A stretch of 64,000 nucleotides of DNA, from the NCBI GenBank assembly GCA_013822725.1, contig PNKX01000008.1:62001-126000 (forward strand), given 5' to 3'. The position numbers and the translations under genes are program-made. The DNA comes from Pirellula sp. (GTDB lineage Bacteria > Planctomycetota > Planctomycetia > Pirellulales > Lacipirellulaceae). Positions 17,678 through 26,997 of the stretch are shown here, one piece after another (position 1 is the first letter of the stretch; each line of letters starts with the position of its first letter). Below the pieces are notes generated by a model, which did no database searches, was not told the origin of the DNA, and saw only the letters and a program-made list of their open reading frames with translations.

Positions 17678-19026
17678 GTGCCCAACACTTCATCGAGGCA
17701 ATCGACCAAGAAATCGGCGTCGTCTTTGTTGAGGCACATCGGCGGCTTGATGCGGAGGGTGTTGCCGAAGAGGCCTCCCTTGCCGATGATCAGGCCGCGT
17801 TCCTTCGCTTTTTCCATGACGTCGGCCGCTTCGGTGTTGGCGGGTTCCTTTGAATTGCGATCGCGTACCAACTCAACGCCGATCATGAGGCCCATGCCGC
17901 GGACGTCGCCGATGAGGGGGTGACGTTCCTGCAATTCGAGGAGGCGATTCCTGAGGTGATCGCCGATCGTTTTTGCGTTCTGCTGAATGTTCTCGTTGTC
18001 GATCACCTCCAGCGTTGCGAGGCCCTGCGTCATCGAGATCGGGTTGCCGCCGTAGGTGTTGAAGTGGATGCGGTTCTTCATCATCGCGGCGATTTCGGGT
18101 CGCGTGGTGCAGGCGCCGAGCGGGGCGCCGTTGCCGATCCCCTTCGCCATCGTCACCATGTCGGGCGTGACGTCGTAGTTTTCAAAACCCCAGAAGTGTT
18201 CGCCGGTGCGGCCGAAGCCGCTTTGCACTTCGTCGGCAATGCAGAGGCCGCCCGCTTTGCGGACGATGTCGTAAACGATCTCGAAGTAGCCGGGTGGCGG
18301 CGTGACGGCGCCGCCGACCCCTTGGATCGACTCGGCAATGAACGCGGCGACCTGGCCGCTCGTTTCGTACTTGATGACGTTCTCGACGTCTTTGGCGCAC
18401 TTCAGCCCGCAACTCGGATATTCGAGTCCGTAGGGGCAGCGGTAGCAGTAGGGGGCGAGGGCGTTTTTGACGTTGATCGTCGGATTCTGCTTAAACTTCC
18501 AGGTGCTGTGGGCGGTGAGGGCCATCGTCGCCTGCGTGCCGCCGTGGTAGCCGTTGCGGAGGCTGATCACTTCCTGGTTGCCGGTGAACTCGCGGGCGGA
18601 AAGGATAGCGATTTCGTTCGCTTCGCTGCCGGAGTTGGTGAAGTACGTTTGCGTCAGGCCGCTGCCGTCGGGGAAGTGCTCGGCCAGCTTCTTGCCGAAC
18701 TCGCCGATGGTGGGATGGAGATAAATCGTCGTGACATGCTGCAGCTTGCCGACCTGCTCTTGAACTTTCTTGACGATGGCGGGATGGCAATGGCCGACCG
18801 AGACGGTGACGATCCCCGCGAAGGCGTCGAGGTAGCGTTTGCCGGTCTCGTCCCACAAGTACTGCATGTGGCCTTCGACCAACAGCAGCGGATCGCAGTA
18901 GTAAGTGATCAGCCCGGGCGTGAGGTACTGTTGCCGGAGAGCGACGACCTCTTGCTTGGAAGGCCCGTCGTAGGGAGCGGGACGATGATCGATGATCGGC
19001 AGGGAGGCGCGGGTTTGGGTGGGCAC
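17665..19026 (-). CDS. Class III aminotransferase (AGXT2 / beta-alanine-pyruvate type)
   Basis: The 453-residue PLP enzyme has the class III features: TNSGSEANEIA phosphate-binding segment, DEVQSGFGRTG, and the Schiff-base lysine in MAKGIGNGAPLG. A pair of Cys-containing motifs (YCYRCPYG, SCGLKCAKD) resembles the AGXT2 branch. In this neighbourhood the natural substrate would be beta-alanine or beta-aminoisobutyrate, giving malonate or methylmalonate semialdehyde for the dehydrogenase at 21875. It starts with GTG. Its 3' end is built from a family D repeat arm. Confidence 0.85.
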   Translation of the reverse strand: MPTQTRASLPIIDHRPAPYDGPSKQEVVALRQQYLTPGLITYYCDPLLLVEGHMQYLWDETGKRYLDAFAGIVTVSVGHCHPAIVKKVQEQVGKLQHVTTIYLHPTIGEFGKKLAEHFPDGSGLTQTYFTNSGSEANEIAILSAREFTGNQEVISLRNGYHGGTQATMALTAHSTWKFKQNPTINVKNALAPYCYRCPYGLEYPSCGLKCAKDVENVIKYETSGQVAAFIAESIQGVGGAVTPPPGYFEIVYDIVRKAGGLCIADEVQSGFGRTGEHFWGFENYDVTPDMVTMAKGIGNGAPLGACTTRPEIAAMMKNRIHFNTYGGNPISMTQGLATLEVIDNENIQQNAKTIGDHLRNRLLELQERHPLIGDVRGMGLMIGVELVRDRNSKEPANTEAADVMEKAKERGLIIGKGGLFGNTLRIKPPMCLNKDDADFLVDCLDEVLGTLKT

Positions 19027-19235
19027 GGGAGGGCTCTCGATGGACTGGGGCGGCCGCTTCTGCGCCGATTCTAGCGGGTTAAGGAGGCGGACACCACAGA
19101 ATTTCAGGGGCGTTCATGAGCGATCAGCGTTGACCGGGCGGGGCGTCCAAGATTTACTGGCAAGCACGCGGCGACGATGGCGGCAGACAACGTTCCCCGA
19201 TTTCTACTTTCAACCATTTGCGAAGGTCTTGCGCG

Positions 19236-20828
19236 ATGCCCGCCCCCTCCACACAGACGATGGTCGACGGCTTGGTCGAAGCGAACGTCGATTTGTCGTC
19301 GTCGCCTTACTACAGCCACGACATGGCGCCGACGACGCGGTCCGAGCGCCGCTGGGGGATGAAGGACGTGGCCGTGCTGTGGATCAGCATGTCGGCGTGT
19401 ATCCCGACGTACATGCTGGCGTCGTCGCTGATCGACGGCGGCATGGACTGGCGGCAGGCGGTGCTGACGGTATTCCTCGGCAACGTCATCGTGCTCATTC
19501 CGATGGTGCTAAACGCTCACGCCGGGACAAAGTACGGCATCCCGTTTCCCGTTTATTGCCGTGCGAGCTTTGGTATCTTGGGCGCGAACGTGCCGGCGCT
19601 GCTGCGGGCACTCGTGGCGTGCGGGTGGTTCGGCATCCAAACGTGGATTGGCGGCGAGGCGATCTACACGCTGCTGAAGGAGTTCTATCCAGCGTGGGGG
19701 AAGCTGCCGTTGTTGTTCGCCAATCCTGCCGATCCAGCGAGTACCGGCCTGGGAATCAACGGGGCGCAGTTGGTCTGCTTCTTGGCGTTCTGGCTCGTGA
19801 ACATGTTCGTTATCTACAAGGGGATCGAATCGATCCGCGTGTTGTTAAACGTCAAGGCGCCGTTGTTGATCGTGCTGGGGCTCGCGCTGCTCGCGTGGGC
19901 GTACTTTGCAGCGGGCGGGTTCGGCGAGATGCTGACGCGACCATCGCAGTTCGCCGATGACGGACCGAAAGCGGGGAAGTTCTGGAGCTTTTTCGTCCTC
20001 GCGCTCACGGGGAACGTGAGCTTTTGGGCGACGCTCGCGCTCAACATTCCCGACTTCAGCCGCTACGCCCGTTCGCAGCGGGATCAAGTGCTGGGACAGG
20101 CCATCGGGCTGCCGACGACGATGGGACTTTACTCCTTCATCGGGGTTGCCGTTACGTCAGCGGCGATGGTGATTTACAAAGATTTGCCGGCGGACGAAGC
20201 CAAGCGTCTGTGGGACCCGGTGTTTCTCCTCTCGTTGTTCGAAAACCGAGCCGTGCTGATCATCGCTATGGCGTCGCTCGCCATCGCCACGCTGGCGACG
20301 AATATCGCCGCCAACGTTGTCAGCCCCGCCAACGATTTCGCCCACATGTGGCCGCGGATGATTTCGTTCCGCGTCGGCGGGTTTATCACCGGCGTCATTG
20401 GGATTCTGATTCAGCCGTGGCATCTGGTCGCTAACGGCGACGTTTACATCGGCAAATGGCTCGTCGGCTATTCGCTGCTTCTAGGCGCCGTCGGCGGCGT
20501 GCTGATCGCCGACTACGTGGCGCTGCGGCGGATGCAACTCGACTTGGCGGGGCTTTATCGTAAGGATGGGCCGTATTGGTACGTGAGCGGCATCAACCCG
20601 CTCGCCTTGGCATCGCTGCTGATCGGGATGTCGCTCTGCATTCCCGGCTTCCTGGCGACGATTGGCAAGATTTATTTGGCGGGCGACTTGAAGGCGCCGG
20701 AAGGGGCCGAGACTTGGCCGGCTATTTGGGGCGACCTCTACAATTACGCCTGGTTCACCAGCTTTGGCGCGGCGTTTGTGACCTACTTGGGGTTGATGCT
20801 GACGTTTGGGCGGAAGTATCTGCGCTAA
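19236..20828 (+). CDS. NCS1-family nucleobase / allantoin / hydantoin permease
   Basis: I start at the ATG at 19236 (MPAPSTQT), with GAAGG upstream, giving 530 residues and about twelve membrane helices. The segment RWGMKDVAVLWISMSACIP and the later GIPFPVYCRASFGILGANVP are typical of NCS1 transporters such as PucI and Mhp1. Substrates of the family are uracil, allantoin, hydantoins and cytosine. The position between pyrimidine- and purine-catabolic genes makes uracil/thymine or allantoin uptake the best guess. It is divergent from the aminotransferase gene. Confidence 0.9.
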   Translation: MPAPSTQTMVDGLVEANVDLSSSPYYSHDMAPTTRSERRWGMKDVAVLWISMSACIPTYMLASSLIDGGMDWRQAVLTVFLGNVIVLIPMVLNAHAGTKYGIPFPVYCRASFGILGANVPALLRALVACGWFGIQTWIGGEAIYTLLKEFYPAWGKLPLLFANPADPASTGLGINGAQLVCFLAFWLVNMFVIYKGIESIRVLLNVKAPLLIVLGLALLAWAYFAAGGFGEMLTRPSQFADDGPKAGKFWSFFVLALTGNVSFWATLALNIPDFSRYARSQRDQVLGQAIGLPTTMGLYSFIGVAVTSAAMVIYKDLPADEAKRLWDPVFLLSLFENRAVLIIAMASLAIATLATNIAANVVSPANDFAHMWPRMISFRVGGFITGVIGILIQPWHLVANGDVYIGKWLVGYSLLLGAVGGVLIADYVALRRMQLDLAGLYRKDGPYWYVSGINPLALASLLIGMSLCIPGFLATIGKIYLAGDLKAPEGAETWPAIWGDLYNYAWFTSFGAAFVTYLGLMLTFGRKYLR

Positions 20829-20852
20829 GCGGCAAGCCGCGGGTTGGAACAA

Positions 20853-21722
20853 TCATGGGGCGGTGATGGCGCCGTAGGTTTCGGGGCGACGATCGCGGTA
20901 AAACTGCCAGGTGTTCCGCACTTCGCGAATAAGATCCATGTCAATGTCGGCGATAACGATGTCGTCCTTGTCGCGACAACCTTCGGCGATGATCTGGCCG
21001 CGCGGGTTGCAGAAGTAGCTTTGGCCGTAGAACTCGCCGATCCGCCACGGATCTTCCCAACCGGGGCGGTTGATCGCGCCGACCCAATAACCGTTCGCGG
21101 CGGCGTGGGCCGGTTGCTCGAGCTTCCAAAGATACTCGCTCAAACCAGCGACTGTGGCGGAAGGATTGAAGACAATCTCAGCGCCATTTAGGCCCAGGCA
21201 GCGGGCGCCTTCGGGGAAGTGGCGGTCGTAGCAAATGTAGACGCCGACCTTGCCGACGGCCGTGTCGAACACGGGGTAACCGAGGTTACCGGGGCGGAAG
21301 TAAAACTTCTCCCAGAAGCCGGGGTTCACCTGCGGGATGTGGATCTTGCGGAACTTGCCGAGGTAGGTGCCGTCGACGTCGATGACGCTCGCCGTGTTGT
21401 AGTAGAGGCCGGAGATTTCTTCTTCGTAGATCGGCACGACGAGAACGATGCCGTGCTTCTTGGCGACTTCGCACATGAGCTTCGTCGTCGGGCCGTCGGG
21501 AATGCGCTCGACGAGGTCGTACCACTTGGTTTGCTGTTCAGCGCAGAAGTAGGGGCCGTAGAAGAGTTCCTGCAGGCAGACAACTTGGGCGCCTTGATCG
21601 GCGGCCCGGGCAATTAGCGCCAGATGCTTATCGATCATCGCCTGTTTGATCTTGGCGACCGGCGAGGCGGCGGATTCGCAGAGAGTGGCTTGAATCAAAC
21701 CGCCGCGGACAGTGCGAGGCAT
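20853..21722 (-). CDS. Beta-ureidopropionase-type carbon-nitrogen hydrolase
   Basis: The start at 21722 is chosen because TAGGAG lies about nine bases upstream; nine further codons are open to 21749. The 289-residue nitrilase-fold enzyme has the catalytic triad Glu (in CLQELFYG), Lys (in KFRKIHIP) and Cys (in VGVYICYDRHFPEGAR). The WEKFYFRPG and FYRDRRPETYG segments match the beta-alanine synthase / N-carbamoylputrescine amidase branch. Here it would convert N-carbamoyl-beta-alanine to beta-alanine, CO2 and ammonia. N-carbamoylputrescine amidase is the alternative, but no polyamine genes are adjacent. Confidence 0.83.
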   Translation of the reverse strand: MPRTVRGGLIQATLCESAASPVAKIKQAMIDKHLALIARAADQGAQVVCLQELFYGPYFCAEQQTKWYDLVERIPDGPTTKLMCEVAKKHGIVLVVPIYEEEISGLYYNTASVIDVDGTYLGKFRKIHIPQVNPGFWEKFYFRPGNLGYPVFDTAVGKVGVYICYDRHFPEGARCLGLNGAEIVFNPSATVAGLSEYLWKLEQPAHAAANGYWVGAINRPGWEDPWRIGEFYGQSYFCNPRGQIIAEGCRDKDDIVIADIDMDLIREVRNTWQFYRDRRPETYGAITAP

Positions 21723-21874
21723 CGCGTAGCTCCTACAGAATTCATGCAAAGGGAACGCCGTGGCCGCCCGCGCCGCGACTGGGCAACCTTGGCTCGGGTG
21801 GTATCATATCGTGTTACCTACGAAACTCCTACCAGTTTTCGACGCTCGGCGGGGCGTTGCAAGGATGACACATC

Positions 21875-23389
21875 ATGGCGACTGCCACTAGCGTTGACGT
21901 TGTTCCCTCCTTCTCCGGCGGCCAGTGGCGTCGTAACGAATCGGCCCGCAGCGGCGATGTATTCAATCCTTCGACCGGTAAATTGATCGCGCGGGTGCCG
22001 CTCGCGACGGCGGCGGAGACGGCGGCTGTCGTTGCGGCGGCGAAGGCGGCACTCCATAATTGGAGCGAGACGCCAGCCGTCGAACGGGCGCGAGTGATGT
22101 TCCAGTATCGGCATTTAATGGCCGCTCATTTTGAGGAACTCGCCGCGCTGGTGACGCGCGAGCATGGCAAGACGCTCGCCGAGGCGCGGGCCGAGGTGCA
22201 GCGCGGGCTGGAGATGGTCGAGTTCGCCTGCTCCGTGCCGACGATGTTGATGGGCGACACGCTGCCGAACATCGCCGGCGGGGTCGACGCCGAGACAAAC
22301 CGCCACCCGGTCGGCGTCTGCGTCGGCATCACGCCCTACAATTTTCCTTGCATGGTGCCGCTTTGGATGTTTCCGGTGGCGATCGCCTGCGGCAACACGT
22401 TTGTGCTGAAACCGTCCGAAAAAGTGCCGCTGTCGGCGGTGCGGCTCGGCGAACTGCTGCAAGAGGCGGGCCTGCCGGCCGGCGTGTTCAACGTCGTTCA
22501 CGGCGACAAGGAATGCGTCGACGCGCTGCTGACGCACCCCGACGTCGCGGCGATTTCGTTCGTCGGGTCGACGGCGATCGCCAAGTACATCTACGAAGTC
22601 GGCACGAAGCACGGCAAGCGTGTGCAAGCGGCGGGCGGCGCCAAGAACCATCTCATCATCATGCCCGACGCCGATCTTGATCAGTCGGTGAAGGCGCTTG
22701 CCGCCAGTGCGTATGGCTGTGCGGGTCAACGCTGCATGGCGGGGAGCGTGGCGGTAGCAGTCGGCAAGATTGCCGATCCCCTAGTCGACGAGCTTTGCTC
22801 GTATGCCGGTAACTTTAAAGTCGGGCCGACCGATGGCAACGAAGCAGTCGACATGGGGCCCGTGATTCGCGCCGAACATCGCGACCGCGTCGCCGGATAT
22901 CTCGACATTGCCAAGCAAGAGGGAGCTACCGTGCCGCTCGACGGCCGTCGCGACTTCGCTGGCGACGGGTTCCTGTTGGGGCCGAGCGTCGTCGACCGCG
23001 TCGAACCGCGGATGCGTCTCGCTCAGGAAGAAATCTTCGGCCCGGTGCTTTCGGTGGTCCGCGCCGATTCGCTCGATGCGGCGCTCGAAGTCGGCCGCAA
23101 CTGCCCCTACGGCAACGGCGCGTCGATCTTCACCCGCGACGGCTACGCGGCGCGGGAGTTCAAACACCGCTTCAACGCCGGCATGATCGGCATCAACGTC
23201 GGCGTCCCGGCGCCGATGGCGTGGTTTCCCTTCACTGGCTGGAACCAATCGTTTTTCGGCGATCTGCACATTCAGGGGACTGAGAGCGTTCACTTCTACA
23301 CGCGGCAGAAGATGACGCTGACGCGGTGGTTCAAGAGCGCGGCAGATTCGTTCCAGGATCCGGTCTGGAACACGGTTCGCAAGAGCTGA
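21875..23389 (+). CDS. Methylmalonate / malonate-semialdehyde dehydrogenase (acylating)
   Basis: The 504-residue aldehyde dehydrogenase has the active-site cysteine in the motif CAGQRCMAGS and the segment AAGGAKNH. It also has the CoA-acylating family's features VGITPYNFPCMVPLWMFP and PAPMAWFPFTGWNQSFFGD. AAGGATGA precedes the ATG by a normal distance. The enzyme turns malonate semialdehyde (from beta-alanine) into acetyl-CoA, or methylmalonate semialdehyde (from thymine) into propionyl-CoA. It thus closes the pyrimidine route encoded around it, although it also serves valine and inositol breakdown elsewhere. Confidence 0.9.
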   Translation: MATATSVDVVPSFSGGQWRRNESARSGDVFNPSTGKLIARVPLATAAETAAVVAAAKAALHNWSETPAVERARVMFQYRHLMAAHFEELAALVTREHGKTLAEARAEVQRGLEMVEFACSVPTMLMGDTLPNIAGGVDAETNRHPVGVCVGITPYNFPCMVPLWMFPVAIACGNTFVLKPSEKVPLSAVRLGELLQEAGLPAGVFNVVHGDKECVDALLTHPDVAAISFVGSTAIAKYIYEVGTKHGKRVQAAGGAKNHLIIMPDADLDQSVKALAASAYGCAGQRCMAGSVAVAVGKIADPLVDELCSYAGNFKVGPTDGNEAVDMGPVIRAEHRDRVAGYLDIAKQEGATVPLDGRRDFAGDGFLLGPSVVDRVEPRMRLAQEEIFGPVLSVVRADSLDAALEVGRNCPYGNGASIFTRDGYAAREFKHRFNAGMIGINVGVPAPMAWFPFTGWNQSFFGDLHIQGTESVHFYTRQKMTLTRWFKSAADSFQDPVWNTVRKS

Positions 23390-23393
23390 GTCG

Positions 23394-23525
23394 GTTGAAG
23401 ACTGGACGGGATAACAGGATTTCGCGGATCGACAGGATAAAGAAAAGCAAAGTCTGGGTGAAAGACCCCGTTCAGCCCTTATCTCGTTAATCCGTGCGAT
23501 CCTGTAATCCTGTCAAAAAATCAAT
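23394..23525. repeat. Family D inverted-repeat unit without a gene
   Basis: The arms GTTGAAGACTGGACGGGATA... (23394-23420) and the inverse ending TGTCAAAAAATCAAT (23499-23525) match the 27-bp arms that frame the GxxExxY gene. Only ~78 bp lie between them. It separates two convergent genes and looks like an emptied or miniature copy. Confidence 0.7.
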
Positions 23526-23529
23526 CGAC

Positions 23530-23871
23530 TCAACTACCGCGATAAGTGCTGTAGCCAAACGGGCTCAGCAGTAGCGGCACGTGATAATGCTCGTCGGCGC
23601 GGATGATCTCGAACTCGATCGAGACGCAGGGGTAGAAGTGCTCGACCTGCTGCTCTTCGAAGTAGCTGCCTGTGTCGAACGTCAGTCGATGACGACCGGG
23701 GGTGAGCCCTCCCTCGGAGAGTAGGCCCGGGACGCGGCCGTCGTCGTTCGTCGCCGAGCGATGGAGGAACTGCCACGAACCATGAGCGTCGCGGCGTTCC
23801 AGCGTCACGCAGACGCCGACGGCGGGGCGGCCCAAACGGGTGTCGAGAATATGGGAAGTGATCGGCGACAT
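23530..23871 (-). CDS. uraH: 5-hydroxyisourate hydrolase (transthyretin-like)
   Basis: I start at 23871 (MSPITSHILDTRLGRPA), giving 113 residues, the usual length; 13 further codons are open. The N-terminal SHILDTRLGRPA, the central R-x-T-N-DDGR segment (RSATNDDGRV) and the diagnostic C-terminal YRGS are all present. The enzyme hydrolyses 5-hydroxyisourate, the uricase product, to OHCU, feeding the decarboxylase encoded next. It acts in the cytoplasm as a tetramer in known members. Confidence 0.93.
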   Translation of the reverse strand: MSPITSHILDTRLGRPAVGVCVTLERRDAHGSWQFLHRSATNDDGRVPGLLSEGGLTPGRHRLTFDTGSYFEEQQVEHFYPCVSIEFEIIRADEHYHVPLLLSPFGYSTYRGS

Positions 23872-23956
23872 ACTACCGTCGATCCTAGGACTGGATTTAC
23901 TCATTCGCAAGCTTTTCGATTCGCGGGCTGGGTTAATGGCGGCGTTGTATAAGTTT

Positions 23957-24092
23957 AACCGCCAAGGACGCCAAGGACGCCAAGGGGAAGATCGAATTCA
24001 AGATGAACCACGACGGCACAACGGACACTACGAAAGACGTAGGAAACTAATTCTTTCTTCGTCGTGCTCGTTGTGCCGTCGTGGTTCAATTC
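23957..24092. repeat. Nested inverted repeat, family A, copy 4 (lacks right outer arm)
   Basis: The left outer arm AACCGCCAAGGACGCCAAGG and both inner arms (ACCACGACGGCACAACGG / GTGCCGTCGTGGT) are present. The right outer arm is missing; the stop codon of the OHCU decarboxylase gene follows directly at 24095. It separates uraH from uraD within an otherwise compact block. Confidence 0.85.
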
Positions 24093-24094
24093 TA

Positions 24095-24601
24095 TTAGTC
24101 TGCGAGCTTGGTAAGGCGGAGGCGGGTGATCTTGAGTTGTTCGGCGGCGGCGTTGGCGATTTCCTGCTGGCGGTCGTTGCCGATGCGCGACTTGAGGATG
24201 GCCAGCATCTCGTCGGCGCTCTTGCCGGTCGCGAAGACGATGAAGATGAAGCCGAAGCGCTGGAGGTAGGCGGCGTTAAGCATCGTCAGTTTACGGAGCG
24301 TTGTTTCGCTCGCAGCCTCGACGCCCGATTGTTCGCCAGCGGCGAGTTGTTTCGTGGCGGCGTATTTCTTGCGGAGGCTATCGACGTCGCCGATGAGAGG
24401 GTGGGCGGCGAAGGCTTCGAGCCAATCGGGTTCGGTGAGGGTGGCGGCGACTTCATCACACACGGCGAAGAGGGAGGCATCATTGGCGTAGGGTCGCTGG
24501 GCGAGCATGCTGACGACCCACTTCTCGGCGGCGCAGCAGTTGGCGAGCGCCGTGCGGGCGTCGTTGTGGTTGCAAGCGTTGAGTTTGGCGGCGATCGACA
24601 T
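24095..24601 (-). CDS. uraD: 2-oxo-4-hydroxy-4-carboxy-5-ureidoimidazoline (OHCU) decarboxylase
   Basis: The 168-residue helical protein has the catalytic histidine motif AAHPLIGD and the FIVFATGKSADEMLAILKSRI segment typical of OHCU decarboxylases. It converts OHCU to S-allantoin, the step between HIU hydrolase and allantoinase. Its ATG directly follows the TGA of the allantoinase gene (TGAATG), so the two are translationally coupled. Confidence 0.93.
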   Translation of the reverse strand: MSIAAKLNACNHNDARTALANCCAAEKWVVSMLAQRPYANDASLFAVCDEVAATLTEPDWLEAFAAHPLIGDVDSLRKKYAATKQLAAGEQSGVEAASETTLRKLTMLNAAYLQRFGFIFIVFATGKSADEMLAILKSRIGNDRQQEIANAAAEQLKITRLRLTKLAD

Positions 24602-25957
24602 TCAGTTGATGGGCGGGCGACGGAGAAGTTCGCCGATGGGACCGGCGGGGAATTCGCCGTCGTTGTACGCAAGGCGGCCACGGACGTAGGTTCGTTTGAC
24701 GCGGCCGCGGAGACGTTCGCCTTCGTAGGGAGTGAGCTTGTGGCGATGCTGCAACTTCTCGCCGATGACGGTCCATTCTTCTTCGTGGTTCCACACGCAG
24801 AGGTCGGCGTCGCAGCCGACGGCGATGCGGCCCTTGCGCTCGGCGAGGCCAACAAGCTTGGTCGGATTGGCGGAAAGCCACTGGGCGACGCGGGTGAAGG
24901 GAACGATCTGCGTGCGGAGTCCGCGCCAGACTATGGGCAGCGTCAGCTCGACGGAACTAATGCCGCCCCACGAGGATTGCCAATCGCCCGCGGCGAGGTG
25001 TTTCATCTCGGGAGGGCAGGGGGAGTGGTCGGAGCCGATCGTGTCGATCACGCCGGCGATCAGCGCTTCCCATAGACGAGTGCGATCTTCCTTGCGGCGA
25101 ATCGGCGGCGCACACTTGAATCGCGGGTCGGCGCCGGCGAGACGCTCGGCGTAAAAGTGGAGGTAGTGGGGGCATGTTTCGACGGTCAGTGGCAAGCCGT
25201 CTTGTTTGGCCCAGAAGAAATGGCTCGTGAGCGGGCCGCTGGCGAGGTGAACGACGTGGATCGGCGCTAGGTATTCGGCGCAGAGCGCGCGGAGCAAATT
25301 GATCGCGTTGCGTTCGAACGATTCGGGACGCGAGGCGAGCCAATCGTCGTAGTTGCGGATTACGCTCGCCCCGGCGTGCTCGTCGGCCAGTTCCGCGTGC
25401 ACGAGCAGCGGCACGCGTCGTTTGGCGAGTAGCGGTAGGATCTGGCGGAACTCGTGCTCGCCCGTGGCGGGGAACTCGTCGAGTCCCGAGTCGCACATGA
25501 AGGCCTTCACGCCGCAGACGCCAGCGTCGACGAGCGGTTCGACGTCAGCAAGATTGCCAGGAACGAGGCCGGCATGGAAACCGACGTCGACCCAGCACTG
25601 GCCGGCCGCCGCGGCGCGCTTCTCTTCGAGCGCCGCCACCGTCGTCGTCACCGGCGAACTGTTGAGCGGCATGTCGACGAGCGTCGTCACGCCGCCGGCG
25701 GCCGCGGCGCGGGTGGCGGTGGCAAAACCTTCCCAGTCGGTGCGGCCTGGCTCGTTGATGTGAACGTGGGCGTCGACGATGCCGGGGGAGATCACCAGAC
25801 CGTCGAAATCGTCGAGGGGGATACCAGCGGGGACGGCCTCGCGGTCGACGATTGCTTCGATCTGGCCGTTGTTGACTACGATTGCGGCGGCGCGGGTCCC
25901 CTCCGGCGTCACGACGCGGCGGCTGGCGACGGCGAAGCGTTGTGGGGGGGAACTCAT
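24602..25957 (-). CDS. allB: Allantoinase (cyclic amidohydrolase)
   Basis: The 451-residue amidohydrolase has the metal-binding DAHVHINEPGRTDWEGF, a lysine in GVKAFMCDSG that is carbamylated in the family, and later His residues (LVHAELADEH, HVVHLASGP) plus the DHSPCPPEMK end. EPGRTDWEG separates allantoinase from dihydropyrimidinase. It opens allantoin to allantoate. No separate dihydropyrimidinase occurs in the window, so a second activity on dihydropyrimidines is possible but not shown. It is coupled to uraD. Confidence 0.9.
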   Translation of the reverse strand: MSSPPQRFAVASRRVVTPEGTRAAAIVVNNGQIEAIVDREAVPAGIPLDDFDGLVISPGIVDAHVHINEPGRTDWEGFATATRAAAAGGVTTLVDMPLNSSPVTTTVAALEEKRAAAAGQCWVDVGFHAGLVPGNLADVEPLVDAGVCGVKAFMCDSGLDEFPATGEHEFRQILPLLAKRRVPLLVHAELADEHAGASVIRNYDDWLASRPESFERNAINLLRALCAEYLAPIHVVHLASGPLTSHFFWAKQDGLPLTVETCPHYLHFYAERLAGADPRFKCAPPIRRKEDRTRLWEALIAGVIDTIGSDHSPCPPEMKHLAAGDWQSSWGGISSVELTLPIVWRGLRTQIVPFTRVAQWLSANPTKLVGLAERKGRIAVGCDADLCVWNHEEEWTVIGEKLQHRHKLTPYEGERLRGRVKRTYVRGRLAYNDGEFPAGPIGELLRRPPIN

Positions 25958-25974
25958 GCGGCGGCCTTTTATTT

Positions 25975-26058
25975 AGCCCCGGGCTCCGCCCGGGAGTAGC
26001 ACAACGCGGGGTGACGCCTGCCGGTGTGGTGACCGACCCCCTGGCGGAGCCAGGGGCT
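25975..26058. repeat. Intergenic inverted repeat, family C, copy 2
   Basis: Arms AGCCCCGGGCTCCGCCCGGG and CTGGCGGAGCCAGGGGCT flank a ~45-bp middle that shares a GGTGACGCCTRCCGG-type block with copy 3. It fills the spacer between allantoinase and uricase genes. Confidence 0.85.
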
Positions 26059-26066
26059 GAAAGACG

Positions 26067-26966
26067 CTAACCGTGGTCGTGGTCGTGCGCCTCATCAGGG
26101 CGTTCGCGGCAGATGCTGGCGGTGATGTTGCCGTGCGGTTCGTCGGTTGGCAGGAACAGGACGTTGGGATTGTCGAGATCGAACGGCGCCAGATTGATCA
26201 GGTGGCGGTGGAGGTTCGGCATCGTCAGGTTAATTTCTTCGACGGCCGGTTCGGCGTCGAGCACCGCTGACGCCATCTCAAACAACGTGGCCTGGACCGA
26301 CGGGCTGAAGCGGGCGGCGAATTCGCGGATCAGGATCGTACGGATTCGCTCGCGAATGCCGCGCCAATCGTCAGGCGTGTCGTTGTAGACCCACTTAGCC
26401 GCGAGCGTGGTGGCGAAAATGCGATCGTCGGTTTCCGGGAGCGTCGTGTACTCGTCCTTAAGGAACTTGGAGAAGCCCGAGTCGGTCGTCTTCAGCAGCG
26501 TCAGCCCTTCGAGGCCGCACTCGATGGCGCCCTCAGGATCTTCGCCATCTTTGGTTGGCGCCGTGATGACGGCGTGGCAGGTATTCCTCTCGGCCGAACT
26601 GCCGCTGAAGGCGTGGGGGTGAGGTTCGCCGTCGATCACCAGCCGTTGCCAGGGGGTTTCGGTGATCTTGATCGCGGCATGCGACACGTGCTCAAAATTT
26701 TCGACGAAGTGGCTGCCGAGCGTCCAGGCGAAGGTCTCGAGTTCGCACGGATCAAGCTCGCGGGCGAACGCGTAGACCGTGTTCTTCATCGTGTCGGTCG
26801 GCAAGGCGAGCGAATTATCGCCCTGCGTGTAGACGGCGTCGAAATCGCCGTCGAGTTCGACGTCGACCGAGAGCTCGGTGTATTGGTGAGCGTCGGCGTC
26901 GCGATCGACCTTGGCGAGGCGAACGCGGGACTTGCCGTAGCTTTGGGTCCAGACTTGGTGTGGCAT
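26067..26966 (-). CDS. Factor-independent urate hydroxylase (uricase)
   Basis: The 299-residue protein has the catalytic Thr57-Asp58 (LPTDTMKN), the N-terminal lysine region SYGKSRVRL, TFAWTLGSHF and GFSKFLKDEYTTLPETDDRI, all characteristic of cofactor-free uricases. Two tunnelling-fold repeats account for the length. It oxidises urate to 5-hydroxyisourate and hydrogen peroxide. The following enzymes for HIU, OHCU, allantoin and allantoate are encoded within 5 kb, so the complete urate-to-ureidoglycolate pathway is here. Confidence 0.95.
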   Translation of the reverse strand: MPHQVWTQSYGKSRVRLAKVDRDADAHQYTELSVDVELDGDFDAVYTQGDNSLALPTDTMKNTVYAFARELDPCELETFAWTLGSHFVENFEHVSHAAIKITETPWQRLVIDGEPHPHAFSGSSAERNTCHAVITAPTKDGEDPEGAIECGLEGLTLLKTTDSGFSKFLKDEYTTLPETDDRIFATTLAAKWVYNDTPDDWRGIRERIRTILIREFAARFSPSVQATLFEMASAVLDAEPAVEEINLTMPNLHRHLINLAPFDLDNPNVLFLPTDEPHGNITASICRERPDEAHDHDHG

Positions 26967-26997
26967 ATTCTTTCTGACTTTGGTGGTTTGTTTTATG

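Noticed and set aside
17920-19074. 384-codon plus-strand frame opposite the aminotransferase
   Set aside because: Antisense shadow of a conserved PLP enzyme; composition is repetitive Val/Ala/Asp and shows no family motif.
23840-25075. 411-codon plus-strand frame opposite uraD and allB
   Set aside because: Runs through a family A repeat and is antisense to two clear enzymes.
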